A stretch of 64,000 nucleotides of DNA from DATJGR01 sp963780795. GTDB taxonomy: Bacteria > Pseudomonadota > Gammaproteobacteria > Pseudomonadales > Azotimanducaceae. Location: NCBI GenBank assembly GCA_963780795.1, contig CAWADH010000001.1:310001-374000 (forward strand), written 5' to 3'. Shown one piece after another: positions 53,761 to 63,848 of this stretch (positions are counted from its first letter, which is position 1; each line of letters begins with the position of its first letter). A model generated the notes under the pieces. That model ran no database searches. It saw only the letters and a list, made by a program, of their open reading frames with translations, and was not told the origin of the DNA. A program made the position numbers and the translations under genes.

Positions 53761-55250
53761 TGCAGCTTGATCGTCATGTTCGAACCGACCGCGGACGTTT
53801 CGTCGAACCAGCGCGCCGTTACAGTTTTGGTCTCGGTGTAGAAACGCACCGCCTGCTTGCCGTACGCATGCTGGTCGCCGAAGAACGACTGCTTCCACCC
53901 GGTGAACGAGAAGAACGGCAGCGGTACCGGAATCGGTACGTTGATGCCGACCTGACCCACTTCGATCTCATGCTGGAATTTGCGCGCCGCGCCGCCGCTC
54001 GACGTGAAGATCGACGTGCCGTTGCCGTACGGATTCGCGTTGATCATGCCGATCGCGGCATCGAGATTGTCGACCTGCGCGGCGAGCAGCACCGGGCCGA
54101 AGATCTCTTCCTTGTAAATCGACATCGACGCATCGATGTCGGTGAACAACGTGGGCCCCAACCAGTTGCCGTTCGGGAATCCTGCGACGGTGCAGTCCGA
54201 ACCGTCGAGCAGGCAGGTGGCGCCTTCCTCCTTGCCTTTCTTGATGAAGCCGAGAATGCGTTCCTTCGCTTTCGGGTTGATCTGCGGACCGTACGCCGCT
54301 CCCGGCGCATCCCACGGGCCCGGCGTGACTTTGGCCATCGCGGCCTGCACGTCCGGAATCCACTGTTTCGCTTCGCCGACGAAGACCGCCACGCTGATCG
54401 CCATGCAGCGCTGTCCCGCGGCGCCACACGACGCGCCGATCAGGTTGCTGATGACCTGCGCCTTGTTCGCATCGGGCATGATCACCATGTGGTTCTTCGC
54501 GCCGGCCATCGCCTGCACGCGCTTCAGATGCTGCGTGCCGGTGCGATACACGTGCTGCGCGACGGGCACCGAGCCGACGAACGAAATCGCCTTCACGTCG
54601 GGATGCGTCAACAAGGCATCCACCTGCTGACGGCCGCCGTGCACGAGCTGCACCACGCCTTTCGGCGCGCCGGCTTCGACGAACAGTTCGACGAGCCGGT
54701 TCGGCGTCATCGGATCCTGCTCCGACGGCTTCAGCACGAACGTATTGCCGCACGCGATGGCCATCGGAAACATCCACAGCGGGATCATCGCGGGAAAATT
54801 GAACGGCGTGATGCCGACGCACACGCCAAGCGGTTGGATGTAGCTGTACGTGTCGATCGCGCGCGCGACGTTTTCGGCGGTTTCGCCCATCATCAGCGTC
54901 GACACGTTGCACGCATGCTCGACCACCTCGATTCCACGCCACACGTCGCCTTGCGCGTCGGCAAATGTCTTGCCGGTTTCTTTCGACAGAATCCGCGCGA
55001 TGTCGTCCTGGTTTTTCTTGAGCAGGTCCTGATAGCGCAGCATCAGCCGCGCGCGTTCGGGAGTCGGCACCTCACGCCAGGTCTGGAACGCCTCTTTGGC
55101 GCTGGCGACCGCCCGCTCCACTTCCTGAAACGTCGCAAACGGCACGTCCGCGAGCACGTCCTGCGTCGCCGGATTGGTGATCGGCTGCCACTCGTTGGTT
55201 TCGCTCTCGATGAACTCGCCACCGATGAACAGAGGCAGCTTCTGGGCCAT
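53757..55250 (-). CDS. mmsA: CoA-acylating methylmalonate-semialdehyde dehydrogenase
   Basis: Converts methylmalonate semialdehyde to propionyl-CoA, the end of the valine path. Start MAQKLPLFIGG after GGAG (497 residues). Catalytic Cys282 in GAAGQRCMAI; the general-base Glu of ordinary aldehyde dehydrogenases is replaced (AGAKNH), as expected in the CoA-dependent type. First gene of the five-gene operon. Confidence 0.95.
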   Translation of the reverse strand: MAQKLPLFIGGEFIESETNEWQPITNPATQDVLADVPFATFQEVERAVASAKEAFQTWREVPTPERARLMLRYQDLLKKNQDDIARILSKETGKTFADAQGDVWRGIEVVEHACNVSTLMMGETAENVARAIDTYSYIQPLGVCVGITPFNFPAMIPLWMFPMAIACGNTFVLKPSEQDPMTPNRLVELFVEAGAPKGVVQLVHGGRQQVDALLTHPDVKAISFVGSVPVAQHVYRTGTQHLKRVQAMAGAKNHMVIMPDANKAQVISNLIGASCGAAGQRCMAISVAVFVGEAKQWIPDVQAAMAKVTPGPWDAPGAAYGPQINPKAKERILGFIKKGKEEGATCLLDGSDCTVAGFPNGNWLGPTLFTDIDASMSIYKEEIFGPVLLAAQVDNLDAAIGMINANPYGNGTSIFTSSGGAARKFQHEIEVGQVGINVPIPVPLPFFSFTGWKQSFFGDQHAYGKQAVRFYTETKTVTARWFDETSAVGSNMTIKLQ

Positions 55251-55324
55251 GACGAACTCCGGCAGATGTAAGGTTGCGCGGATCATCGCACAACCCTTTC
55301 CCGGGATGAATTGACAAGACTCCG

Positions 55325-57307
55325 TCAGGCCGACGGCGGCGATAGATGCTCGCGCAGAAATGCGTCCATCGCTTCGAACAGCTGCAGCCGCTGGCTGGCC
55401 CGACTGAGGTAATGGTCGCCACCGGGCTGTTCGATGTACCGATACGGCTTGCCGGTCTTTTCCAGGGCTTGGACGAGACGCTCCGACTGTTCGATGAACA
55501 CCACACGGTCCTGGTCGCCGTGCACGATCAGCAGCGGAATGCCGAGTTCGCCGACGTGCTCGATCGGCGAGTTGGCATGCAGCGCATCGCCCTGCTGGAG
55601 CCGCGCGCGCGTGAGTTGGCCGAACTGATACTGATACGTGTTGCGCAGCAGATCGCTCAGATCCGCGACCCCGGCGAAGTCGATCGCACAGCGGAACCGT
55701 CGCGGCGTCTTGTAGGCCGCCACCAGCGCGACATAGCCGCCGTAGCTACCGCCCACGACGCAGACGCGCGTCGGATCGGTGATGCCTTGCGCGATCATCC
55801 AGTCCAGACCGTCGATGACGTCGTCCTGCATCTTTTCGCCCCACTGGTCGTAACCCGCCTGCAGGAATGCGGTGCCGTATCCGGTGGAGCCGCGGAAATT
55901 CGGCTTGAGCACCGCGTAGCCGCGGCTGACGAAGAACTGCGTCCAGTAGTCGAACGCATCGGTGTCGCGCAGGTACGGACCGCCGTGCGGCAGGATGATC
56001 GTCGGCAGGCGCTTTGCATCACCGTGGCGAGGCACCGCGACATAGGCCGGAATCGAAAGGCCGTCGCGCGCCGTATAGCGGATCGGCCGCAGCTCCGCGA
56101 CCTCGTCGGAAGGAATCTCCGGGTGCGTGACGCCGAATCGCGTCAGCTTCCGCGCGCTCGACCGATACAGATAGTACGTCGGCACGGTGGTCGGCGAGGT
56201 CGACTCGATCACCGCCACGTCGCCGTCGCGACTCGCGCTCACCGGAATGTTGGTGGTTCCCGGTAGCGCCTTTGCAAGCTCGTCGGCGCGTTGTTTCCAG
56301 TCGGCGTCGAGCCACGCGATCGTCGTACGGTCGCGATCGTAGACGACTGCGATGGGTTGCCGCGTCCGCGGATCGCGGATCAGCGCGCCGTACACGTCGA
56401 ACTCGGGATCTGCGAACACCGATCCGCTGACGTGAAGATCGGCCACGTCCACGCCGTACAGCGCGCGACGACCGTCGCCGGCATCCATCGCCACATATGC
56501 CGTGCGTTCGTCCGGGGCGATGCCGAGCACACTCGGATAGACGTCGCTCGACCAGTTCGATACCGGCTTCTCGGAGAACGTGCGGCCGGTGCGCACGAAC
56601 GCCACCGGCGCGAGGTTGCGCAGACCCGTTCCCAGAACGACCTTCCCGGTATCGGTGGCCTCCCAGAAGGAGATCGGCACGACGTTCTTGGTGACCATCT
56701 CGATCTTGTTCCGATAGACGTCGAGCCGATACACGTCTGGATAGTTGCCGTTCTTGCGATTCAGCTGGATCAGCACGTGGTTAGGGTCGTCGGGAAGCCA
56801 GTTGACGATGCGATCCTGGAACTGCGAGTTCCACATCAGATCGGTATCCGCGATGCTCCGGTTGACCGCATCCGGTACCAGCTCGCTGAAGTGCGCACCG
56901 TCGTAGTCGACGCCGAACAGACGCGTGACCGTAACGCGTCCGTCCCGATACCACCGATAGCCGAGCGTCACCTGGGCCGCCTGCAGCTTGATGTACGCCC
57001 GCACCGAACAGACGATGCGATCGTCGGTATGAAACCGGCACCAGTTGAAGAAGAAGCGATCGGGGTCAGAGGCGAGCGCAAGCCGACTCGTTCGCGCTTC
57101 GAGGTCCATCACGACCAGATGCAGCGAATCGCCGGTCGGTTGGAACATCAGCACCCGCTTACCCGATGGCGAAACGTCGAAGCCGCTCAGTTGCGGCAAC
57201 CTCGCATATGCCGACACCGGGACGAGATCGGCCGCCGAAGCGCAGAGCACGACGCAGCCGACCAGGCACGCGAATAGAAGGGCAACCCGATTCCCCGACC
57301 GACGCAT
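55325..57307 (-). CDS. Secreted prolyl-oligopeptidase family (S9) peptidase
   Basis: 660 residues with an N-terminal signal peptide (about 1-26, cleavage near CASAA). A beta-propeller-like domain (about 30-390) precedes an alpha/beta-hydrolase domain with Ser521 (GGSYGG), Asp600 (HGDQDRV) and His632 (GGDHY). Resembles acylaminoacyl/dipeptidyl peptidases; substrate unknown. GGGGGGAG precedes the ATG. Divergent from the acyl-CoA dehydrogenase at 57439. Confidence 0.9.
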   Translation of the reverse strand: MRRSGNRVALLFACLVGCVVLCASAADLVPVSAYARLPQLSGFDVSPSGKRVLMFQPTGDSLHLVVMDLEARTSRLALASDPDRFFFNWCRFHTDDRIVCSVRAYIKLQAAQVTLGYRWYRDGRVTVTRLFGVDYDGAHFSELVPDAVNRSIADTDLMWNSQFQDRIVNWLPDDPNHVLIQLNRKNGNYPDVYRLDVYRNKIEMVTKNVVPISFWEATDTGKVVLGTGLRNLAPVAFVRTGRTFSEKPVSNWSSDVYPSVLGIAPDERTAYVAMDAGDGRRALYGVDVADLHVSGSVFADPEFDVYGALIRDPRTRQPIAVVYDRDRTTIAWLDADWKQRADELAKALPGTTNIPVSASRDGDVAVIESTSPTTVPTYYLYRSSARKLTRFGVTHPEIPSDEVAELRPIRYTARDGLSIPAYVAVPRHGDAKRLPTIILPHGGPYLRDTDAFDYWTQFFVSRGYAVLKPNFRGSTGYGTAFLQAGYDQWGEKMQDDVIDGLDWMIAQGITDPTRVCVVGGSYGGYVALVAAYKTPRRFRCAIDFAGVADLSDLLRNTYQYQFGQLTRARLQQGDALHANSPIEHVGELGIPLLIVHGDQDRVVFIEQSERLVQALEKTGKPYRYIEQPGGDHYLSRASQRLQLFEAMDAFLREHLSPPSA

Positions 57308-57438
57308 CGTTTCTCCCCCCTAAGCGCGCCGCCCATATTCTGGCCATGGCGACGCGACGCAGGCAATCGGCGATCACCGGTCGCGTCGTGCGTCCGAACC
57401 GGTTTACTCTTTCGGTTCACTCACGGGGGATTCGACAG

Positions 57439-58731
57439 ATGAGCTGGTCATTCGAGACTGAACCCGAGTTCCAGCGCGAACTCGACTGGATCGACGCATT
57501 CGTCACCGAGGAGATCGAGCCGCTCGATTTCGTCATCGGCCATCCGAACGACTTCACCGATCCGAACCGCGCAAAGCTGATTCCGCCGCTGCAGGCGGAA
57601 GTGAAGAAGCGCGGTTTGTGGGCGTGCCATCTCGGACCGGAACTCGGCGGGCAAGGCTACGGTCAGGTGAAACTCGCGCTGATGAACGAAATTCTCGGCC
57701 GCGCCAAGTGCGCGCCGACCGTGTTCGGCTGCCAGGCGCCCGACACCGGCAACGCCGAGATCCTCGCGCATTACGGCACGGCCGCACAGAAAGCGCGTTA
57801 TCTCGAGCCGCTGCTGAACAACGAGATCTGCTCCTGCTACTCGATGACCGAGCCGCAAGGCGGCGCCGATCCGAAGGTGTTCAGTTGCGTCGCCGAAGCG
57901 AAAGGCGACGAGTGGGTGATCAACGGCGAAAAGTGGTTCTCGTCGAACGCGCGCTACGCGTCGTTCCTGATCGTGATGGCGGTGACCGACGTCGACGCAC
58001 CGGCGTACCAGCGGATGTCGATGTTCATCGTGCCGTCCGATACCAAGGGCATCGAAATCGTTCGTAACGTGGCGGTCGGCTACGAGCGCGAAGGCGCGCA
58101 TGCGTACATGCGCTACAACGACGTGCGCATCCCGCGCGACCACATGCTCGGCGAGCCGGGTCAGGGATTCATCGTGGCGCAAACGCGCCTCGGCGGGGGC
58201 CGCATCCACCACGCGATGCGCACCGTCGCGAAAGTGAAAGCCGCGTTCGACATGACGTGCGAGCGCGCATTGTCGCGCACCACGCAAGGCGAGGTGCTGG
58301 CGCAGAAACAGCTCGTGCAGGCGATGATTGCCGACTCGTGGATCGACATCGAACAGTTCCGGCTGCTGGTGCTGCGCACCGCCTGGAAGATCGATCGATA
58401 CAAAGACTACCGCAAGGTGCGCGCCGACATTTCCGCCGTCAAAGCGGCGATGCCGCGCGTGTATCACGACGTTTATTCACGCGCGTTGCAGATCCACGGC
58501 TCGCTGGGTCTGTCCACTGAAATGCCGTTCGCTGCCGGCGTGCTCGACTCGTATCACATGGGTCTGGCCGACGGCCCCACAGAGGTGCACAAAGTCACCG
58601 TCGCGCGGCAGGTGCTGGGTGGTTATCAGGGAACGAACGAGCTGTTCCCCGACTATCACCTGATCAAACGGCGCGAGGCCGCATTGGCGAAATACGCCGA
58701 CGTGCTGGAGCACGAAGTCGCGGAGTTCTGA
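57439..58731 (+). CDS. Acyl-CoA dehydrogenase, ACAD10/11-like
   Basis: 430 residues from MSWSFETEPEF after GGGGGA. FGCQAPDTGN, YSMTEPQGGADPKVF and IHGSLGLSTEMPF are acyl-CoA dehydrogenase motifs. Where the valine-operon paralogue has LEGTNEI (Glu367), this has LADGPTEVH, so the likely base is Asp378, as in the ACAD10/11 subgroup. Substrate unknown. Its relation to the adjacent peptidase is probably only positional. Confidence 0.9.
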   Translation: MSWSFETEPEFQRELDWIDAFVTEEIEPLDFVIGHPNDFTDPNRAKLIPPLQAEVKKRGLWACHLGPELGGQGYGQVKLALMNEILGRAKCAPTVFGCQAPDTGNAEILAHYGTAAQKARYLEPLLNNEICSCYSMTEPQGGADPKVFSCVAEAKGDEWVINGEKWFSSNARYASFLIVMAVTDVDAPAYQRMSMFIVPSDTKGIEIVRNVAVGYEREGAHAYMRYNDVRIPRDHMLGEPGQGFIVAQTRLGGGRIHHAMRTVAKVKAAFDMTCERALSRTTQGEVLAQKQLVQAMIADSWIDIEQFRLLVLRTAWKIDRYKDYRKVRADISAVKAAMPRVYHDVYSRALQIHGSLGLSTEMPFAAGVLDSYHMGLADGPTEVHKVTVARQVLGGYQGTNELFPDYHLIKRREAALAKYADVLEHEVAEF

Positions 58732-58737
58732 AGCGGA

Positions 58738-59469
58738 CTATTCGACCGCGAACCAGTCGATCGGCGCTTTGCCTTTCGATACCAGATACCGGTTCGCCTT
58801 GGAGAAGTGCCGGCAGCCGAAGAAGCCGCGGTGCGCCGACAGCGGCGACGGGTGCGGCGAGGTCAGCACGCAGTGGCGCGATCGATCGACGATCGCGCCC
58901 TTCTTCTGCGCATAGCTGCCCCACAGCATGAACACGAGCCCTTCCCTTTCCGCGTTCAGAATCTCGACGATCCGATCGGTGAACGTCTCCCAGCCGCGGC
59001 CCTGATGCGAGCCGGCGCGGCCGCGTTCAACCGTCAGCACCGCATTCAGCAACAGCACGCCTTGCCGCGCCCACGACGTCAAACAACCGTGCCCTGGTTC
59101 CAGGTGCCCGTCCGCACGGCCGCCCGGCACGGTCGGATCGGACATGTCGGAATTGATCTCCTGAAAGATGTTCAACAGCGACGGCGGTTCTTCGACGCCG
59201 GGTTGCACCGAGAAGCACAGGCCGTGCGCCTGATTCGGACCGTGGTAGGGGTCCTGCCCGATGATCACCACGCGAACGTCTTCGAGCGGCGTCAGATCGA
59301 GCGCCGCGAAAATTTCGGGACCACGCGGATAGATGGTCTTGCGCGCCTCGCGTTCCTTCAGCAGGAACGCGCGCAGATTGCGCATGTACGTCTTGTCGAA
59401 TTCGTCGAGCAGCACGCGCTTCCATGACGCGTGCAACACCACGCGATCGGAAGCTGCGCGCTCGGTCAC
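58738..59469 (-). CDS. ung: Uracil-DNA glycosylase
   Basis: Removes uracil from DNA. 243 residues, family 1, with a GTG start overlapping the lysS stop (GTGA). Asp73 in IIGQDPYHG and His206 in HPSPLS are the catalytic residues. VFMLWGSYAQKKG is the usual family segment. Convergent with the acyl-CoA dehydrogenase, 6 bp apart. Confidence 0.96.
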   Translation of the reverse strand: MTERAASDRVVLHASWKRVLLDEFDKTYMRNLRAFLLKEREARKTIYPRGPEIFAALDLTPLEDVRVVIIGQDPYHGPNQAHGLCFSVQPGVEEPPSLLNIFQEINSDMSDPTVPGGRADGHLEPGHGCLTSWARQGVLLLNAVLTVERGRAGSHQGRGWETFTDRIVEILNAEREGLVFMLWGSYAQKKGAIVDRSRHCVLTSPHPSPLSAHRGFFGCRHFSKANRYLVSKGKAPIDWFAVE

Positions 59470-60956
59470 GCCTGTTCGTCTCGCGGCCGCATGTGCGGGA
59501 ACAGCAATACGTCGCGGATCGACGTCGAATTCGTCAGCAGCATCACCAGCCGGTCGATGCCGACGCCCTCACCTGCGGTCGGCGGCAGACCGTACTCGAG
59601 CGCGGTGACGTAGTCGTGATCGTATTCCATCGCTTCGTGATCGCCGGCGCTCTTCAATTCCATCTGCGCGCGAAAGCGCTCGGCCTGATCTTCTGGATCG
59701 TTCAACTCCGAAAAACCGTTGGCGATTTCGCGGCCCTGTATGAACAGCTCGAAGCGGTCGGTCACCGTCGGGTCCGCATCGTTGCGGCGCGCGAGCGGCG
59801 ACGTTTCCGCCGGATGCGCCGTGATGAACACCGGATCGATCAGACGTTCTTCCACCCGCGCTTCGAACAGCTCCACCTGCATGCGTCCGAGCGACCAGCC
59901 CGGATCGGGCGCCTGATTCATGCCGACGAGCGCACGACGCAGCGCGGCTGCGTCGCGAACCGTTGCGGCATCGAGGTCGGTGTAGCGAACGATCGCGTCC
60001 GCCATGGATAGACGTTCGATCGGCGCGCCGAAATCGATGTGGTGTCCCTGGAAGTTGACGACGGTGGAGCCGAGCACGCTCTGCGTGACTTCCCGGAACA
60101 TCTGCTCGGTCAGATCCATCAGGTCGCGGTAGTCGCTGTAGGCCTGATAGAACTCGAGCATCGTGAATTCCGGATTGTGCCGCGGCGACAACCCTTCGTT
60201 GCGGAAATTCCGGTTCACTTCGAACACCCGTTCGAAGCCGCCGACCACGAGCCGCTTCAGATACAGCTCCGGTGCGATCCGCAGATACAGATCCATGTCG
60301 AGCGCGTTGTGATGCGTGATGAACGGCCGCGCAGAGGCGCCGCCGGCGATCGGATGCATCATCGGCGTTTCCACTTCGAGAAAGCCGCGTGCGACGAAGA
60401 AGGTGCGAAGCGCCTGGATGATCGCGCTGCGCGTTTCAAACAGTGTGCGCGTGCTCTCGTTCATCATCAGGTCGAGATAACGCTGCCGCGACCGCGTTTC
60501 CTGGTCGGTGAGGCCGTGGAACTTCTCCGGCAGCGGGCGCACGGACTTCGCGAGCATGCGCGCGCTGTGCGCTTCCACCGTCAGCTCGCCTTTGTTGGTG
60601 CGGAACAGCGTACCGACTACGCCGACGATGTCGCCGATGTCCCACAGGTCGTTGAAGGCCTGATACGCCCCTTCGCCGATCTGTTCGCGGCGCACATAGC
60701 ACTGAATGCGCCCCGATGCATCCTGCAACGTGAAGAAGCTCGCCTTGCCCATTACGCGCCGCAGCATCACGCGGCCGGCCACCGATACCGTTACCGCCTG
60801 CGCTTCGAGATCTTCCTTCGCGGTGTCGCCGAACTGCGCCTGCAGATCGGCCGCGTACGCGGTACGCCGGAAATCGTTGGGAAACGATTCTCCGGCAGCG
60901 CGCAGCGCCGCAAGCTTTTCGCGGCGATGCCGGATGATGTCGTTTTCCTCTGTCAT
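59466..60956 (-). CDS. lysS: Lysyl-tRNA synthetase, class II
   Basis: Charges tRNA-Lys. 496 residues from MTEENDIIRHRREKL (E. coli 505); an extension to 61100 is a shadow of prfB. OB-fold domain (about 60-165), motif 2 VFEVNRNFRNEGLSPRHNPE and motif 3 GVGIDRLVMLLTNS. ATG overlaps the prfB stop (TAATG). Standard prfB-lysS order. Confidence 0.97.
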   Translation of the reverse strand: MTEENDIIRHRREKLAALRAAGESFPNDFRRTAYAADLQAQFGDTAKEDLEAQAVTVSVAGRVMLRRVMGKASFFTLQDASGRIQCYVRREQIGEGAYQAFNDLWDIGDIVGVVGTLFRTNKGELTVEAHSARMLAKSVRPLPEKFHGLTDQETRSRQRYLDLMMNESTRTLFETRSAIIQALRTFFVARGFLEVETPMMHPIAGGASARPFITHHNALDMDLYLRIAPELYLKRLVVGGFERVFEVNRNFRNEGLSPRHNPEFTMLEFYQAYSDYRDLMDLTEQMFREVTQSVLGSTVVNFQGHHIDFGAPIERLSMADAIVRYTDLDAATVRDAAALRRALVGMNQAPDPGWSLGRMQVELFEARVEERLIDPVFITAHPAETSPLARRNDADPTVTDRFELFIQGREIANGFSELNDPEDQAERFRAQMELKSAGDHEAMEYDHDYVTALEYGLPPTAGEGVGIDRLVMLLTNSTSIRDVLLFPHMRPRDEQA

Positions 60957-62054
60957 TACAGACCTGCCTTCAGACTGGCTTCGATGAATTCGTCGAGATC
61001 GCCGTCGAGCACTTCGTTCGGATCGGTGCGCTCGACGCCGGTGCGCAGATCCTTGATCCGCGACTGATCGAGCACGTACGACCTGATCTGGCTGCCCCAA
61101 CCGATGTCCGCTTTATTGTCCTCGACGGTCTGCTGCGCCGCCTTTCGCTTCTGCATTTCGAGTTCGTACAGCTTCGCGCGCAGCTGCTTCCATGCCTTGT
61201 CGCGGTTCTGATGCTGGGAGCGCTCGCTCTGGCACTGCACCACCGTATTGGTCGGCAGGTGCGTCATTCGGATCGCCGAGTCGGTCTTGTTCACGTGCTG
61301 GCCGCCGGCGCCGCTCGCGCGATACGTGTCGATGCGCACTTCCGACGGATTGATCTCGATCTCGATCTCTTCGTCGATTTCCGCCGATACGAACACCGAC
61401 GCGAACGACGTGTGGCGGCGATTGCCGGAGTCGAACGGCGATTTGCGCACCAGGCGGTGCACGCCGGTTTCGGTGCGCAACCATCCATACGCGTATTCGC
61501 CGGTGATCGCGACGGTTGCGCCCTTGATACCGGCCACTTCGCCCGGCGACAGTTCGATGATCTCCGCGGTAAAGCCGCGTTGCTCGGCCCACTTCAGATA
61601 CATGCGCAGCAGCATCTCGGCCCAGTCCTGCGCTTCGGTTCCGCCGGAGCCGGCTTGAATCTCGAGGAAGGCATTGTTTGGATCGAGTTCGCCGTTGAAC
61701 ATGCGGCGGAACTCGAGGTCGCCGAGCTTCGCATCCACCGCGCCGAGTTCGCGTTCGACGTCGTCGAGCGTCGCGGCGTCGTCCTCAGCGGCCGCCATCT
61801 CGAGCAGCTCACTCATGTCGCCGAGACCGGTACCGACGCGCTCGAGATTGGTCACGATGCGCTCCAGCGCGGCGCGTTCCTTGCCGAGCGCCTGGGCGCG
61901 ATCGGGGTCGTCCCATACGTCGGACTGCGCCAGTTCGAGCTCTATCTCTTCGAGACGACTCTTGCGTTCGTCGAAGTCAAAGATACCCCCTGAGCGCGTC
62001 GTTGCGTGCTCGCAGATCCTTCAACTGTTCTCTCAGAGATGTCAGCTCGGCCAT
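60956..62054 (-). CDS. prfB: Peptide chain release factor 2, with programmed +1 frameshift
   Basis: Terminates translation at UGA and UAA. Translation starts at 62054 as MAELTSLREQL, reaches an in-frame UGA after 25 codons, and must shift +1 to read GDFDE-like DFDERKSRLEE and the rest, giving 365 residues, exactly the length of E. coli RF2. The SPF anticodon-like motif is in RKSPFDSG and GGQ in GAGGQHVNK. Internal start at 61855 would lack domain 1. Confidence 0.97.
61976..61991 (-). promoter_or_regulatory. prfB: Programmed +1 frameshift site of prfB
   Basis: On the minus strand the message reads AGGGGG UAU CUU UGA C, identical to the E. coli site: an internal Shine-Dalgarno, the slippery CUU and the UGA stop, followed by C. 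Low RF2 lets the ribosome slip from CUU to UUU, autoregulating RF2. Confidence 0.95.
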
Positions 62055-62099
62055 GATCGCGTCAGCGTCTTGGAAAAAAGGCGCGCAATGCTATCACGA

Positions 62100-63848
62100 T
62101 CAAACGCCGGCGATGTGTTCGACGACGAGCTGCAGCGTCGCGCGGTCCCGGTAGTCGTTGCGCGACAGGCGATACGCAACCTGCGCGCGCTTGGCGTCGA
62201 CAAGCGGCGCCTGATTGAACGCGATCGCGTCGACGACGCGCGCGTTCTTGCGCAGCGACAGCTTGAGGTGACGTTCGCCGACGACGCGCTGATTCACCAC
62301 GTCGAAGTCGCCGTGGAACAGCGGTTCGGGAAATCCCTGGCCCCACGGCCCGCCGCGCGCAATCTCGTCGGCCAGCGACAGTTCGAGTTCGGCCCCTGCG
62401 AGATCGCCGTCGCTGAGGATGATGCCGCCGATCTCGTCCGCGCTCACCCACTGCCCGATCTCGGTCGCGAACGCATCGGTGAAACGCTGCAGATGGATGC
62501 GCCGTATCGACAGCCCCGCCGCCATCGCGTGACCGCCGAAGCGTTGGATGAGCCCCGGATAACGGGTGGCGATCGCATCGAGCGCATCACGGATGTGCAC
62601 GCCCGGGATCGAGCGCGCCGATCCGCGCAGCTCGTCCGGCGCGGTGCCACCCGCGTCGGCAAACGCGATCACCGGTCGCGCGAACCGGTCTTTCAATCGG
62701 CCCGCGACGATGCCCACGACGCCCTGATGCCAACCTTCCCTGTACACGCACAAACCGAGTTGCGTCTCGCCGGCGAGATCGATCGTTGCCACCGAGAGTT
62801 CCGCTTCGTGCGTCATCTGCTGCTGAATCGCTTTACGCGACTCGTTGAGTTCCTCGAGCGCCGTAGCCAGCGAGCGCGCCTCGACGAGGTTGTCGGCGAG
62901 CAGGCAACGGATGCCGATGCTCATGTCGTCGAGACGACCGGCGGCGTTGAGGCGTGGCGCGAGTCCAAAGCCGAGGTCGGCGGCAGACAACGTTGCCATC
63001 GGACGACCCGCGGCTTCGCAGAGCGCGCGAATTCCGGGTCGCGCCTTGCCGGCGTGAATGCGGCGCAGTCCCTGCTGCACCAGGATGCGGTTGTTGTGGT
63101 CGAGCGGCACCACGTCTGCGACCGTGCCGAGCGACACGAGGTCGAGAAAGTCCGCCATGTTCGGCGGCTCGATGCCGATACGCTCGAACCAGCCGCGTTC
63201 GCGCAGTTCGGTGCGCAGCAGCGTGAGCACGTAGAAGATGACGCCGACGCCGGCGAGATTCGGACTGCCGAAGCCGCAACCGGGTAGATTCGGGTTGACG
63301 ATCGCGTCCGCATCGGGGATTTCGCGTCCCGGCAGGTGATGATCGGTGATGATCACCATCGCGCCGGCGGCGCGCGCTGCCCGTACGCCTTCGATGCTGG
63401 AGATGCCGTTGTCGACCGTCACCAGCACGTCGGGATGATCGGCCATCGCAATTGCGACGATCTCGGGCGTGAGCCCGTAACCGAACTCGAACCGATTCGG
63501 CACGATGAAACTCACGCGCGCACATCCCATCGCGCGCAGCGCAGCTACCCCGACCACGCTCGACGTCGCGCCATCCGCATCGAAATCGCCAACGAAACGG
63601 ATATGGCGCCCTGCGGTAACTGCGTCCGCCAGCAGACCAGCGGCGTGCGCGGCGCCATCGAGCGCGCGCGGCAACAGCAGCGCGCCGAGCGCAAGATCGA
63701 GCTGGTCCATCGAATTGATGCCGCGAGCGCTGTAGATCTTCGCCATCCGCGGCGACAGCGACTTCGAGAGCTCCGAGACGCCTTCGAGGGCAGGACGCTC
63801 GACGATACGACGCGGCGCGAAGGCTTCCGCCGATCGCCCGTCAGGCAT
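62100..63848 (-). CDS. recJ: Single-stranded-DNA-specific exonuclease RecJ
   Basis: 5'-3' exonuclease of RecF-type recombination and mismatch repair. Start MPDGRSAEAF (582 residues; E. coli 577). DHH-family motifs: GDFDADG (87-93) and TDHHLPG (DHH 169-171), then GGHAMAAGLSI in the DHHA1 domain. ATG overlaps the upstream hom stop by 8 bp. Forty-five bases upstream of prfB. Confidence 0.96.
   Translation of the reverse strand: MPDGRSAEAFAPRRIVERPALEGVSELSKSLSPRMAKIYSARGINSMDQLDLALGALLLPRALDGAAHAAGLLADAVTAGRHIRFVGDFDADGATSSVVGVAALRAMGCARVSFIVPNRFEFGYGLTPEIVAIAMADHPDVLVTVDNGISSIEGVRAARAAGAMVIITDHHLPGREIPDADAIVNPNLPGCGFGSPNLAGVGVIFYVLTLLRTELRERGWFERIGIEPPNMADFLDLVSLGTVADVVPLDHNNRILVQQGLRRIHAGKARPGIRALCEAAGRPMATLSAADLGFGLAPRLNAAGRLDDMSIGIRCLLADNLVEARSLATALEELNESRKAIQQQMTHEAELSVATIDLAGETQLGLCVYREGWHQGVVGIVAGRLKDRFARPVIAFADAGGTAPDELRGSARSIPGVHIRDALDAIATRYPGLIQRFGGHAMAAGLSIRRIHLQRFTDAFATEIGQWVSADEIGGIILSDGDLAGAELELSLADEIARGGPWGQGFPEPLFHGDFDVVNQRVVGERHLKLSLRKNARVVDAIAFNQAPLVDAKRAQVAYRLSRNDYRDRATLQLVVEHIAGV

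Noticed and set aside
53868..55271. 467-codon plus-strand frame antisense to mmsA
   Set aside because: His/Arg-rich shadow; mmsA is certain.
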